From positions 68,675,771 to 68,739,770 of the forward strand of contig NC_080672.1 of NCBI RefSeq assembly GCF_030247195.1: 64,000 nt of DNA, given 5' to 3'. The position numbers were made by a program, and so were the translations under genes. A model generated the notes under the pieces. The model made no database searches. It saw only the letters and a list, made by a program, of their open reading frames with translations, and was not told the DNA's origin. This document shows, one piece after another, positions 34,734 through 46,348 of this stretch (position 1 is its first letter; each line of letters begins with the position of its first letter). The stretch is from Topomyia yanbarensis. Taxonomy: Eukaryota > Arthropoda > Insecta > Diptera > Culicidae.

Positions 34734-35528
34734 TTAAATTACTTAAAGCTAGGGGATTACATATTGATTTTTTTTTAAATGAAACTAAGGAGATTTTATA
34801 GCTATCTTATACATCTATACAAGGGGGTTATATAATTTTCGTAAGATTGGGGGGGTCATTTAGTTTTTATGGCAATATGGTTTGACGTTTTTAGCAGGGA
34901 GATTATTGGAGCAAAAAATGTTTAACTAAAGGGGACAATTTTTACGACTATCTTAAAAGTACGAATAAATGAATTTTGTAAAGATTCGGGGACATTAATT
35001 AGAGTTATTTTTTCGTGGTAGAGTTGGGCATTTTCAACGAGAATATATAATATAACAGTTAAAACTAGAAGAGACAGGAAGAGCTAAATGCTTCGGAAGG
35101 ATATTTGGGGGCGGGGGGTGGTAAGGGTTTTATTTCTGGGTATAAGAGACAGGGAAGGAAAGGTTGATAAAGGTGGCAGGGGGAGAAAATTATTTCAGTT
35201 TCGGGCTTCGGGTGATCAACGGATAGATTACAGACTCGGGTGGCTTTCATCAGGTAGAATCATGTACTGGGGCGCCGAGTGCTCCTCCTCAAGATGGCAG
35301 GAGTTTCTCCAGACGATTTCGTAATACGGCTCAGATGTGGATCGGCTACATTTCGAGTTGTGCGTGTGATGTTCATGCTGTAGGTCTCGTGTTTGTTGGC
35401 TCATTTGACAGAGATGTTTTGTGTCGCCTTGGAGCTGCATCAAACCATCGTGGTACAGATGGAAGAAGGCGCTTCTGAGAATGATAAGAAAAATAAGAAG
35501 GGGCTGTTAAATTTTATATTGATGGTTT

Positions 35529-38500
35529 TTACGAAGGTGTATATAAGGGACATATAGAGGAGATCGCGGCCAGCACATCTCGAACCGGGACGTTGCTTGG
35601 TCTTCCTCGGGCCCGCAGGGTATCCATTAGCCGAGACCTGGCGGAACTGTACCCGGTGCACGCCCAGACAATGTGCTCGATGTCGTGATAGCCGTCGCCA
35701 CAAGCGCAGATACCACTATCCACGAGCCCAATACGCCGGAGATGCGCATCCAGCGTGTAATAGTTTGCCATGAGTCGGGACATCACACGAATGAAGTCAC
35801 AACCCACATCCATCCCCTTGAACCAAGGTTTCGTCGATACCTTAGGGATTATCGAATGTAGCCACCTTCCTAGCTCCCCACTGCTCCACGAAGTTTGCCA
35901 ACTTTCGAGGGTTCTATGATGAGTAATACTGAAAAATTCGTGTAAGCAAATTGGTATTTTTTTAATAAATCTAAACGTCACCTTCTAGGGCACCCACCTT
36001 AGCTAAGGAGTCCGTCTTCTCATTGCCCGGAATGGAGTAATGAGAAGGGACCCATACCAAGGTAATCTGGAAAGATTTGTCAGATAAAACACTCAATAGC
36101 TCCCGTATTTTCCCCAAAAAATACGAGGAGTGCTTTCCATGTTTCATCGAGCGAATAGCGTCAATAGAACTCAGACTATCCGAGACGATGAAGTAATGGT
36201 CTGCGGGTAATGTGTCAATGACTCCAAGGGTATACTGAATAGCAGCTAGTTCTGCGGCGTAAACTGAAGCGGGGTCACTGAGTTTGCAGGAGGCGGTGAA
36301 CTTTTGATTGAAAATACCGAAGCCAGTGGACCCTGCGAGGCTTGATCCGTCAGTATAAAACATCTTAGAACAGTCGACTTCTCGGAATTTATTATAAAAA
36401 ATGTTTGGAACCACTTGTGGGCGTATGTGGTCCGGAATTCCACTAATCTCGTCTTTCAAGGATGTGTCGAAGAAAACAGTAGATTCAGAAGTATTTATGA
36501 AATGCACACGGTTGGGATTGTAAGAAGAAGGGTTAATATTCTGCGCCATGTAGTCAAAGTACAGGGACATGAAACGGATCTGAGAATTGAGCTCAACTAG
36601 CCTTTCGAAATTTTCAATCACCACCGGGTTCAAGATATCGCATCGAATGAGCAATCGATACGAGAGTTCCCAAATCGATTTTTCAACGGGAGAACGCCCG
36701 ACGGCACTTCGAGACTCATCGTATGGGTCGACTGCATGCATCCTAAGGCGATACGCAAACAACGATACTGAGTTCTTTCGAGTTTGATGAAATGTATGTT
36801 CGCGGCGGATCGAAAGCAGAAGCATCCGTATTCCATTACCGACAGTATCGTTGTTTGATACAACCTAATTAGGTCTCCTGGGTGGGCACCCCACCATGTT
36901 CCGGTTATTGTACGAAGAATGTTGATCCTTTGCTGGCATTTCTGTTTCAGATACCGTATATGGCATCCCCAAGTACCTTTCGAGTCGAACCAGACCCCTA
37001 GATATTTTACTGTGAAGACCTGAGCGATAGTTTGACCCATTAATAGAAGCTGTAGTTGTACTGGTTCACGCTTCCTAGAAAATACAACTAGCTCAGTTTT
37101 CTCCGTAGAGAATTCGATACCTAGCTTAATAGCCCAACCCTAGTAGCAATTGAGGTTTTATGGTAGTCTTATAGCCACTGATAAAACTTAGATTGCAATT
37201 GTAGCGTGCTATAAAACTTCAATTGTTGCTTGGGAAGCAGACAAATTGTCCAAGGTATTCTGTAATGGTCCTTGTAGATCGACAGCTTTGGGTCCCGTAA
37301 CAGACACCACGCCATCGTCTGCAAGTTGCCTTAACGTGCAGGAATTGTCAAGACATTCATCAATGTCGTTGACATAGAAATTGTATAAAAGGGGGCTTAG
37401 ACATGAGCCCTGGGGAAGGCCCATGTAGCTAAATCGTGATGTCGATAAGTCACCATGCGAAAAATGCATGTGCTTTCCCGACAACAAGTTTAGTAAAAAG
37501 TTGTTTAAAGTCGCTGAAAGACCATGCTGGTGCAGCTTCTCTGAAAGAATGTTGATCGAAACTGAATCAAAAGCCCCCTTAATATCTAGGGACACTGATG
37601 CCATCTGCTCTTTGCTAGCATAGGCCATTTGAATTTCGGTTGAGAGCAACGCAAGACAATCGTTCGTCCCTTTGCCTTTGCGGAAGCCAAATTGTGTATC
37701 TGACAGTAAGCCATTTGCTTCGACCTAACTGTCGAGGCGGAATAGGATCATTTTCTCGAACAACTTCCGGATACAGGATAGCATTGCGATCGGACGATAC
37801 GAATTGTGGTCGGAGGCTGGTTTTCCTGGTTTTTGGATGGCGATGACCTTCACTTGTCTCCAATCGAGTGGGACAATGTTAGCCTCAAGAAACTTATTAA
37901 ATAAGTTCTTGGCAGAGTCTGGCAGATTCTTCAACAAGTTGAATTTGATTCTGTCTGGCCCTGGAGCTTTATTGTTACACGACAAGAGAGCAAGTGAGAG
38001 CTCCACCATCGAAAAAGGTGTTTCGTTCGCGTTATCGTAAGGGGACGCGGCGCGGTAGATCTTCTGTGCCGGGGCGGAATCCGGACACACCTTCTTGGCG
38101 AAATCGAATATCCAACGGTTCCAATATTCCACGCTCTCATTAGTACTGCTTCGGTTTCGCATACGTCGGGCTGTTTCCCAAAGAGTGCTCATCGATGTTT
38201 CCCTCGTTAATCCGTCGACGAACCGGCGCCAATAACCGCGTTTCTTGGCTTTCATCAAACTCTTCATTCGCTTGTCTAACGTCGCGTACTGTCGAAAACT
38301 AGCAGGTACCCCGTCGTTCTGGAAGGTCTTAAACGCGGCGGCCTTCTCCGCGTACACGTCTGAGCACTCTTTATCCCACCAGGGATTGGGAGAACGTTTT
38401 TGTATGTTCGCGCCGGGTACTGGCTTAGTCTGAGCTTGATTCGCACTATCGAGAATCAAGCCAGCCAAAAAGCTATACTCTTCCTCCGGAGGAAGTTCTT

Positions 38501-39296
38501 GGGTAGATTCGATGTTGTCGGATATCGCGGCAGCATAGCTCTTCCAATCGATATTTCGTGTGAGGTCATACGAAATATTGATTGATTCCAATGGTCTTGA
38601 GCTGTTAGTGATCGAGACTACGATCGGCAGATGGTCGCTACCGTGGGGATCAGGGATTACCTTCCACGCGCAATCTGACTGTAGCGAGGTCGAGCAAAGG
38701 GATAAATCTAATGCACTTGGGCGCGCTGGTGGGGGAGGGATCCGTGTCAGTTCACCCGTGTTTAGAATTGTCATATTGAAGTTGTCGGAAATATTGTGAA
38801 TTAAAGAAGAACGGTTATCATCATAGAGGCAACCCCATGCTGTACCGTGAGAGTTAAAGTCTCCTAAAACTAGTCGCGGTGCTGGCAGGGATTCTAAGAT
38901 ATCTTGTAGCAGTTGGTGCCCAACCGCGGTGTTGGGGGGAATATATATGGAAGCTATGCAAAGATCTTTGCCTTTGATTGTTACATGACAAGCGACAATT
39001 TCAATGCCTGGTATTGAGGGAAGGTTAATTCTGTAGAAGGAATAGCACTTTTTGATCCCCAAAAGTACTCCTCCGTAGGGGGTATCTCGATCCAAGCAAA
39101 TAGTATTAAAATCGGGGAAGTTAAGGTTTATATCGGAAGTTAACCAAGTTTCACATAAAGCGAATGCATCGCATCTCAAGCTATTTATTAAAAATTTGAA
39201 AGAATCTATTTTTGGGATGATACTTCTGCAATTCCACTGTAAGACAGTGATCAAATCCGTGACCTCGTTCGATGAGTTAGCCATCGAAGGATACAA
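35529..39296 (-). pseudogene. LINE ORF2 relic: APE endonuclease, RT, RNase H, zinc tail
   Basis: ATG 39296 overlaps the end of ORF1 by 20 bases. Residues 1-230 form an APE-type endonuclease (LQWNCRS, CETWL, GDFNSHGTAWG, GSDHLPI). The RT follows with NKAPGPDRIKFN, VIAIQKPGKP, LDIKGAFDSV, GLPQGSCLSPLLYN and QLADDGVV at the active-site box. Then KYLGVWFDSKGTW, an RNase H with YTDGSS, AAELAA, VSDSLSSIDA and WVPSHYSIPGNEKTDSLA, and a terminal C-X-C-X8-H-X4-C motif (35670-35710). It is close to intact: one in-frame TAG at 37725-37727, the 97-bp MITE at 37138-37234 (frame-neutral with its duplication but bringing stops), and single-base frameshifts near 36666 and 35975. The RNase H argues for the I group; Jockey elements are the alternative. 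Confidence 0.92.
37138..37234. mobile_element. 97-bp mini-MITE inside the RT domain
   Basis: CCCTAGTAGCAATTGAGGTT on the left and the inverse CCCAAGCAACAATTGAAG on the right form imperfect 24-bp inverted repeats, flanked by AA on each side. Removing 97 bases plus one AA gives a coding join typical of the RT region after the active site (SA then WAIKLGIEF). So it inserted into a once-continuous frame. Confidence 0.82.
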
Positions 39297-40596
39297 TCGC
39301 TGAAAGGAGGGGCCATTTCGCAGTCAACTGCTTTAAAAATGTTTTTACTGTAGGTAGAAGAGCTAACAACAGACTTTTAATAGGATCAGTTATATTGAAA
39401 GTTTTTATTGTCCAGTCCATAATGTCCGAGAGTTTGATACTTCCAGTACCACGATTATTCTCGAACTGAAACAGAGGAACACTTGGGATTTTTGATGTTC
39501 CGGGAAGTGCTGGGAACTCCTTCTCTGAGTTTAATCCTCCGAGACCAGGAGCTAATTGCTTCGGTTTGGTTGCAACACTTCCAATAGATGTGACTTTCGG
39601 AGTCCCGTCAAGGGATACCTTCTGGCCTTTACAACGAACTTTAGGAGAGGAAATGTTCCTCCTCTTCCTATAACTTCTAGGCGCCCTAGTAGATGTTCCC
39701 TCTTGTGGGTCATCAGCCTCGCCCTCGTTAGGAGGCAAGTGAGCATAGATGTTTGTTGAGGTTGGTGGTGTAGCTTTCTTTAGCATTTCTGCGAAAGAAC
39801 GTTCGGATCGTCCCGCAAGGGAACGTTTCAGTTTATCCCCGCGTAGTTTGTACGCGGGATATGCCGAGATATCATGCAGATTCTCTGCACAGTAAGGACA
39901 CTTCTCAGCATTCTTACTGCACGAATCATCTAGATGATTCTCCCCGCATTTTCCACAGCGGGCCTTATTGCTACAATGGGTGGCTGTGTGACCCAATTGT
40001 TTACACTTTGTGCAATTCATGACCCGCGGCACAAACAGACGCACAGGCAGACGAACCTTGTGCAAGAGGACGTAATTTGGCAAAGCGGTACCAGCGAAGG
40101 TCACCCGATAAGAGTTTGATTGGGGGTACGTTTTTGAACCATCCCCCGCAACTACTACTGAGTGCAAACGCTTGCACTCAAGTATTTTCACTGGCTGAAG
40201 TATGCGGTCTCTAAAACGGCCTACCCCATACTGCAGCAGATTCTCGCATGTCAAACTCTCATCGGTGACAACGCCTTCAGACTGTTCTTTTACAGATGGA
40301 ATATACACGAAATAGTCCTTCGTAAAGTGCTCGCAGCAAGCAATATCGTTTGCCTGCTTTGAATTAGCCAACACGACCCTGACCCTGTCTGAGCGGACCT
40401 TTCTTATTTCGGTCACAGCCGAGAACCATTCCGTCAGGTCTTTTGAAATCTGTAATAGATTCAGCAATTTTGTTTTGGACCGAAAGAAGACCACAAAGGG
40501 ACCGGTCGAGAGCTCTGGATATTGTTTGGGTCGGGGGAGAGCCTTGGGAGTCGATTCGACCTCCATTTGGCCGTCCGGGGAGGGAGCCATCGACAC
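39277..40596 (-). CDS. LINE ORF1 (gag-like, zinc-knuckle protein), open frame
   Basis: A 439-residue open frame, the nucleic-acid-binding protein that packages LINE RNA. The first 190 residues hold a divergent RNA-binding-like region. Three zinc knuckles follow in the gag arrangement: CTKCKQLGHTATHC, CGKCGENHLDDSC, and CPYCAENLHDISAYP, where the last expected cysteine is replaced. A basic, proline-rich segment (RSYRKRRN) and a leucine-rich C terminus complete it. The start at 40596 is the first ATG of the frame. Unlike ORF2 next door it is uninterrupted, which fits a fairly young copy. The reading frame overlaps ORF2 by 20 bases. Confidence 0.88.
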   Translation of the reverse strand: MSMAPSPDGQMEVESTPKALPRPKQYPELSTGPFVVFFRSKTKLLNLLQISKDLTEWFSAVTEIRKVRSDRVRVVLANSKQANDIACCEHFTKDYFVYIPSVKEQSEGVVTDESLTCENLLQYGVGRFRDRILQPVKILECKRLHSVVVAGDGSKTYPQSNSYRVTFAGTALPNYVLLHKVRLPVRLFVPRVMNCTKCKQLGHTATHCSNKARCGKCGENHLDDSCSKNAEKCPYCAENLHDISAYPAYKLRGDKLKRSLAGRSERSFAEMLKKATPPTSTNIYAHLPPNEGEADDPQEGTSTRAPRSYRKRRNISSPKVRCKGQKVSLDGTPKVTSIGSVATKPKQLAPGLGGLNSEKEFPALPGTSKIPSVPLFQFENNRGTGSIKLSDIMDWTIKTFNITDPIKSLLLALLPTVKTFLKQLTAKWPLLSAIVSFDG

Positions 40597-40859
40597 CGTC
40601 GACGCACGGGGTTAGCACCCGCGCAGACGAGAATAAGCCATAAATGTGTCAAAAGAGGTAGATTTTACTTATCTGCAAATTTGTTTCCCACGACGCACCA
40701 GTCCAGCTTATATGGCTGGTTATTGTTCAATCCTCACTACGCGAACAAAAGGCTGAGGACGGCCTAACGGTTAACACACGCACAAAAGAAGAAAAAATTC
40801 CAAAACCTCGAGAGGTAGAGAATGTGATAACCTTGAACGGGGATTAGTACAATTTTTTA

Positions 40860-42300
40860 TCTAACAATGACGGACTGGAAAAAACACTTGCTTCTCGATA
40901 GACCGCTCGTAAACGAATGAAATAAGAGAAAATCTAAACAATAAATAAAAATAAAATAATGGAAAAAATGCTCAAATGAAAAAAAAAATAACAAAATAGG
41001 AAACATGGAATTCAATATTGTTTAAATGGGTAAAAAAGTTAAATGCTAAAGGTAATGGAACATAAATTAAATACAATCAGGAAAATATTGAAAAAATCTA
41101 CAAAAAAGAAAAGCATAAATCTCAAAACAGAAAAAAATCATGACACGAAAAAAGTAAAACGAAAAAAATTGAAAAATGATTTTTCAAGCAGAGAGAGAGA
41201 GAGGCCTAAATTGAAAAATATGCATAAAAGGTGGAAAGAGAAATACTAAAATAGGTTTTTCGAAAGATATAAAAAAGCAGAAAACAGACGTTTAGTGAAA
41301 TAAACCAAATCAATTTAATGAAATCAATTGAACAAACGAATGAAAAAGAAACAAATAAAACGAAAGCTAAAATGAAAGATATGAAAAAACATGAAAAGAT
41401 GAATCAATGAATGTAGAATCTGGATGAAATGGAAGGATACAAAAAAAACAAATATGAAACAATTGAATGAGAAAAAATTGAAAACAATAGAAACTCCAGA
41501 TTATATGAAGAATATAGAATTTCTCCGACGAAATGCCAAAAAAATTAAAAAAAAATCAAATTGAAAAAATTAAAGATGAAAAATAACTTTAGGGTTCGTA
41601 TTTAAATTTAAATAATATTTTCCAAGCGAACACGAAAATATTACTATGATTCGTTTTATTTGTGGTTTTTCATGTTCTTTCTTGGTTAGTTATGTTATTC
41701 AAAATTCGTTTCTCAAGTCCTATTTGACCAATAGAGCACTCTATATGAAGATTACTGAGTTTTCTTCCTCTTACTAATAGATTCTTTTGTGATTCATTTA
41801 GCAGTTACGATGGATTAAAATAAGTGAAAATGGAAGTTACAAATCGTCCTGAAAAGGTAAGAAATCGCATTTGGACTAACGATTTTATTTTAATCGTATA
41901 GCTTAAAAAAACTCTTTTTTTTAAGACCGATTCATAGATTGCAAAGTTTTGAATTATTTTGTAAAATACGAATCAAAATAAATTTCGAGAACCCGGAACT
42001 TAAAAACACTTGAGAATTTTTGAAATAGTTTAACTAGATAAAATTCATGAGATAATTATAGTAAAGTATAAAATTGAAAATAAATTTCAGCCAAAAATTA
42101 CAAAAAAAAGGTTTTATGTCTATTTGCCCACTTCGCGTTAAAAGCGTTTGTGTGTTCTAAGTTTCAAAGTTTTCTTTTTTTTTTCTTTTAAAGTACATAA
42201 CTTACGATTAACTTTATCATAGAAATTGGAGAAAATTAATACCAATATTAAAACTTTAATTCAATTTTCAAATAAATTGCTATTGCAATAATATTTGACA
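40860..42300. other. A-rich degenerate non-coding stretch
   Basis: Purine-rich words (GAAAAAATGAA, AAATAAAACGAAA) recur, as in the decayed minisatellite near 11 kb. The 69-codon lysine-rich frame at 41043 follows from the composition. No gene. Confidence 0.5.
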
Positions 42301-42304
42301 GAAT

Positions 42305-42390
42305 CATTCTTTCTGTTCAAAATCCGGATCCCTCCACAACTCCGGGCCCGGAGGGAAACACCCCATCCCCCTCCCCTCTCAGCGGCCCTG
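42305..42390. repeat. GC-rich repeat fragment shared with 2150-2235
   Basis: Same order of GGGCCC, GGGAAACACCCC and GCGGCCCTG blocks as at 2150-2235. See that entry for the possible hAT-like end. Confidence 0.6.
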
Positions 42391-42479
42391 CATATTTGGG
42401 CCCATAAATATATTAAGAAAGTGCAGTCGTTGACATTTACAAAGACGTAATGATTCTTTGTCTTATACACAACAATCTA

Positions 42480-42990
42480 AAAAGGGACTGGGGAGTACAC
42501 AAGCCCCCCCTCTTCTTTTCATTTTCTGACTACGTCTATGTTATTCAACAATTGATTCTGAACATTTCATTCAAAGGTACCAAGTCTCTGCGATGAATAT
42601 ATTCTCATTTATTTAAGTTTTTAATGTCGATGTCGGTGGTGCACCGGCAGTGTTGGAAAAAGTAATCAATTTCTGCAGTTTTAGAATCGTTATAACTATT
42701 TTTTGAAAACTCGTAGCTAGTTACGGTCTTCAAAAAAGTTATTAACCAAGGTTTGAACTATAGTTTTATAAACTGGTTTTTCATATTCAGTGAAATAGGA
42801 ATCTTTATTAACGTAAATGCAGAATAATTGATTTCCCCATATCAAATTCCATGCAAACTTTAAACGCAATGCGCAAACTCGGGAAGCAACCAATCGCTAC
42901 CAAATTTTGCATAGGCATCTGGGACCACAAAAGGAATTCAAAAAGTACTGTGCCCGCTAGTTCAAATCATTTTGAAGTTTTCTCATACTG
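42480..42990 (-). repeat. About 500-bp interspersed repeat, unoccupied copy
   Basis: Reverse-complement relative of 18465-19207. It keeps the target (about 42698-42708, AACTATTTTTTGAAAAC) intact where the other copy carries the 217-bp insertion. Confidence 0.85.
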
Positions 42991-45900
42991 TTTCATAGAC
43001 ACAGTATTTTTACCCAAGTGTTAGCATGAATCTAACATATGTAGTCGCCTATCCGTTATTGATCAGAGCTGAATAAGATAATAAAATGTTCTTTACATAC
43101 TTGCATTGCACAGTTGTTCTTGTTATTTTATATCCTTATATTTAATTAATTAATATTGTAGGTTTTCTTGTCAAATCTATTTTACGAAGAATAATAATAA
43201 ATCATGTGCCAAATTACCAATAACAGCCAGGAAATCTGAAAATAAAATCCAAGAGAACTGGCAATGATTTTTGTAATATCGTTAAATTTGGTATCATCAT
43301 CGTTCTTATTTTCAAAAGGACAAACCATTTAAAAGCAAATAGAACAAAGTTGTCATCAATTCTGTCTTTCTCATCCTGTTTCAGCTGCATGATGACATGA
43401 TTGACAACATTTATTTACGTTGCCCGGTATTACCGTGAAACAATTTGCCGCAATACCCATTAGCCTGGTTGACCTCGTTTTGTTTAAACTACCATCCACA
43501 TTTTGGCTGCTGACATTCCTTCAGAACTTCTCGGAAACCACCATCCCATCAAATCCCATCAAAACCCCCCGCTGAAATTTCCAATGAATCAACTCACCAA
43601 TTTCAGGCTCCCGATTGGGTGCTCCCACTAAACGGTATTTGAACAAAATCTCGCACCTAATCCCAATCGCTTGACGTCCCTAAAAACTGACGCAGCTCCC
43701 AGAAGCGATGACTAGACAGCACCCGAATTTGAACAGCACCACACGTCTCCAAATCATCCCACCCGAAAACGGTCGATCTTGTTACCGGTTGCAGACTCAA
43801 ACCATCAACCGAGCTAATCAGAGGTGACAAGCTTGTGTCTGAAAATCGCTCAATGGTTGGTAGTTGGTACCTCGGGCTCACCTCTAACTATTCCTAATTA
43901 AAATCTCGTTTACGCCGCGACGTCTCAATGCTCCAGCGGTGCTAATCCCCGTCTCAAGCCGAAAAAAAACAGCTTCCACCAAGGCCGCCGCTTATTCGAC
44001 TGAATCTCAACCGGGCCCGGTCGGTGTCGAGTTACAAATTCACTGTGAAAAGGGTGTTCTCCCGGATTACCGGCCGTAGCGAGTGTGGCCTGCAATCCCA
44101 TCTCCCATCAGTAACGTGTCAAGCAGCAAATTTTCCTCGGACGGGTTCGAAGAAGTGTTTGGCTGGTTTTCGGGTTTTTGGGCTCAGAGGATACCCGCTA
44201 CCTGCCGGTTAGATATTGTCGTTACGCCGTTTGAGCTTTTCGATTCAAGATCATGCTGTGATCTGATTTTCTATTGCTTCGTCATTGCTCTGCTGCTTTG
44301 TCGAGTGGTAAACGGATTCGGGGTGACTGGACCAGGGAAGGGGATTACTATTTAAGCTGTTTCGTATGAAATTGGATTAACTCTAGTGTGCTCGGAATTC
44401 TCAAACCGGTAGCATGATTAGCGTGAATTGGCAAGATCAACCTTCAACCGCGCGCGAGTGAATCAAATGGGTCATGGGTGACGTTTAGAAATACTGTAGA
44501 ACATTAATGTTCTCGAGTTCCCAACAGATCATTTCAGGCTTTGTGACAAGTGTGTATATAATTCACCAATTAGAACTTCAATTACTGAAATCCACCACCA
44601 TGATTGACACCCAGCTGCACAATAAAGGTGCAACCGAATGAACTGAAATCACAAGAACAGGTGATAAAAACGCTGCAACTCATTCCAACTAGATCAACAT
44701 TTCCAATCGATGACGGCTTCCCTAACCTCGGGAGCCCTCTCCTGAAGCTATCAGTTCATCTAATTTGATAGTTTTTTGTTTCCTGTCCGGTACTCGAAAA
44801 AACATGGAACAAAAAGGATCGAACAAAGATGTAATTGACTTTGCTGCCAGTTCTTATCTCTCTCCGGTGTCCGATCAAGAAGCGATGATGATCCCACTTA
44901 ATCTTGGGACGATGGCTTTTGATCTTCTACCTGCTGGTGGCTGACAGGTCCTCAATGGAACAAGGGTTACCTTTCCTTTCTTAGGTGCGTTTGGGATCAC
45001 ATCCCGGCAACGGCGGCAATAGTTTGTTGAAATAATTACTCAGGTGCTATTTGACATGATTCTTGCCGGAGCTGCATCAGCTCATCACACACAGGTATAA
45101 CTTGACACTCGCCGGTCGTATTGAGTGGGAAGGATATTAGCGAGTGTTTAAAAACATATTTATAACTGTCAACAAAACACTTTGTCACCTAGGAGTAGTT
45201 TATGTTGTCCGAGTGGCAAACAAAGGCCCGAAAAAAAATGTTTGAATGGAACCCGAAAAGGTCAACCGTGAAATTTTAGTCATGTACAATCTTTTTTTTT
45301 CAGTTCGTTTCTTTTCCGATAGATTTGAAGCGTGAATGGAAAGCATGTCCCACGGCTGAGTGATGAGCTGAACATTTTAATCTGCTACTCATTTTTTTCG
45401 TTTTCGGCGGAAGATTTCATCTTTTTCGTTCGGCCAAGCAGAAGCCACGAAAGTGGATCGCGTACCATTAATAATTTATGAATGATTGCCACGAACAGTG
45501 AAAAATTTAGATGTAATTTCAGCATAAATCACGTTTCGCCTTCTGGAGTGGCAGAGGAAATACGTAAGGCAGCAGCCATACATCACATCGATTCGTATTC
45601 TTCTTCGCCTGATGCAGCTCAGTGACGGCCCTGTGTGATGGTTAGGTGACTCTGCAGGTGAAAGGAGTCCGCAAAGTGACGGTGAATAGACGACGACGAT
45701 GACGACGTCGGTTAGTTGGCCGCTTCGCTGTGAGAGAGCTCTTATCGCAGATGAAGCAATACCTACTTCGCTTGAAGGAACGCTTGTGAAAGGAAGTTTA
45801 CTACTTGCGCGATAAATACATGATTATTTATCCATTTAAATAATGCTACCCCATTATGAATATGGAATTTTCGAAACGGGGGCTCATTACATTCAGCAGT

Positions 45901-46110
45901 AGCTCGACGTGTTCCACCGCAGAAGGGGATTTGAGTTTCGTTTCTGCTTGAATTGGGGATTTGATGCTCGGTTCAGGGACATTATGGAATATATTAAGTA
46001 GGGGAGACGAAGGAGATTCGATGAACCCATATGTTTGTTCGGAGCCGGCCTGGTACAATTTTGAAATAGTTGTACGCATACGAATTGTAACAAACTCAGA
46101 ATGAAATAGA
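42991..46110. other. Repeat-poor stretch, no supportable gene
   Basis: This is the longest part of the window without recognised element ends or family copies, and its composition is less AT-rich (43.5-45.8 kb). Frames up to 90 codons occur (44083-44355) without domain or splice support. It could be a conserved intergenic or intronic interval; only cross-species comparison could show that. Confidence 0.4.
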
Positions 46111-46348
46111 AACGATTCGTTTATTTGTTTATTTTGTTTAATACATCAACAGGCATATCAGAGCCCCAATGATGTTGGCCTAAATACTAATCTTATTTCT
46201 AATAATCAAGTCGCACATAAAAACAATAATCATACAATAATTACAAACAAAGAATAAAAAGGTCAAGTGTTGTTAACGAATTGATTAAACAATCTGGAGA
46301 AGCGTATACGCAGAGTTTGTCGAGAAACGTTGAAATCAAATGCTGAAG

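Larger units (their letters stand above)
34474..40800 (-). mobile_element. Near-complete I/Jockey-like LINE
   Basis: In coding order: a 5' untranslated stretch (about 40800-40597), ORF1 with zinc knuckles, overlapping ORF2 with endonuclease, RT, RNase H and a C-terminal zinc motif, then a long 3' untranslated part. The proposed 3' end is the T-run at 34474-34483, which reads as a poly-A tail after AATAAACTTAAATTGAAT on the minus strand. The SINE at 34567 sits in the 3' part. The tail placement and the 5' limit are inferences; no flanking duplication was found. Confidence 0.75.

Noticed and set aside
35529..40596. Retrovirus or LTR element
   Set aside because: Zinc-knuckle gag and RT with RNase H could suggest it, but the APE endonuclease, overlap of the two frames and lack of LTRs, protease and integrase make it a LINE.
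44083..44355. 90-codon gene in the repeat-poor island
   Set aside because: No recognisable motif, and equal-sized frames overlap it.
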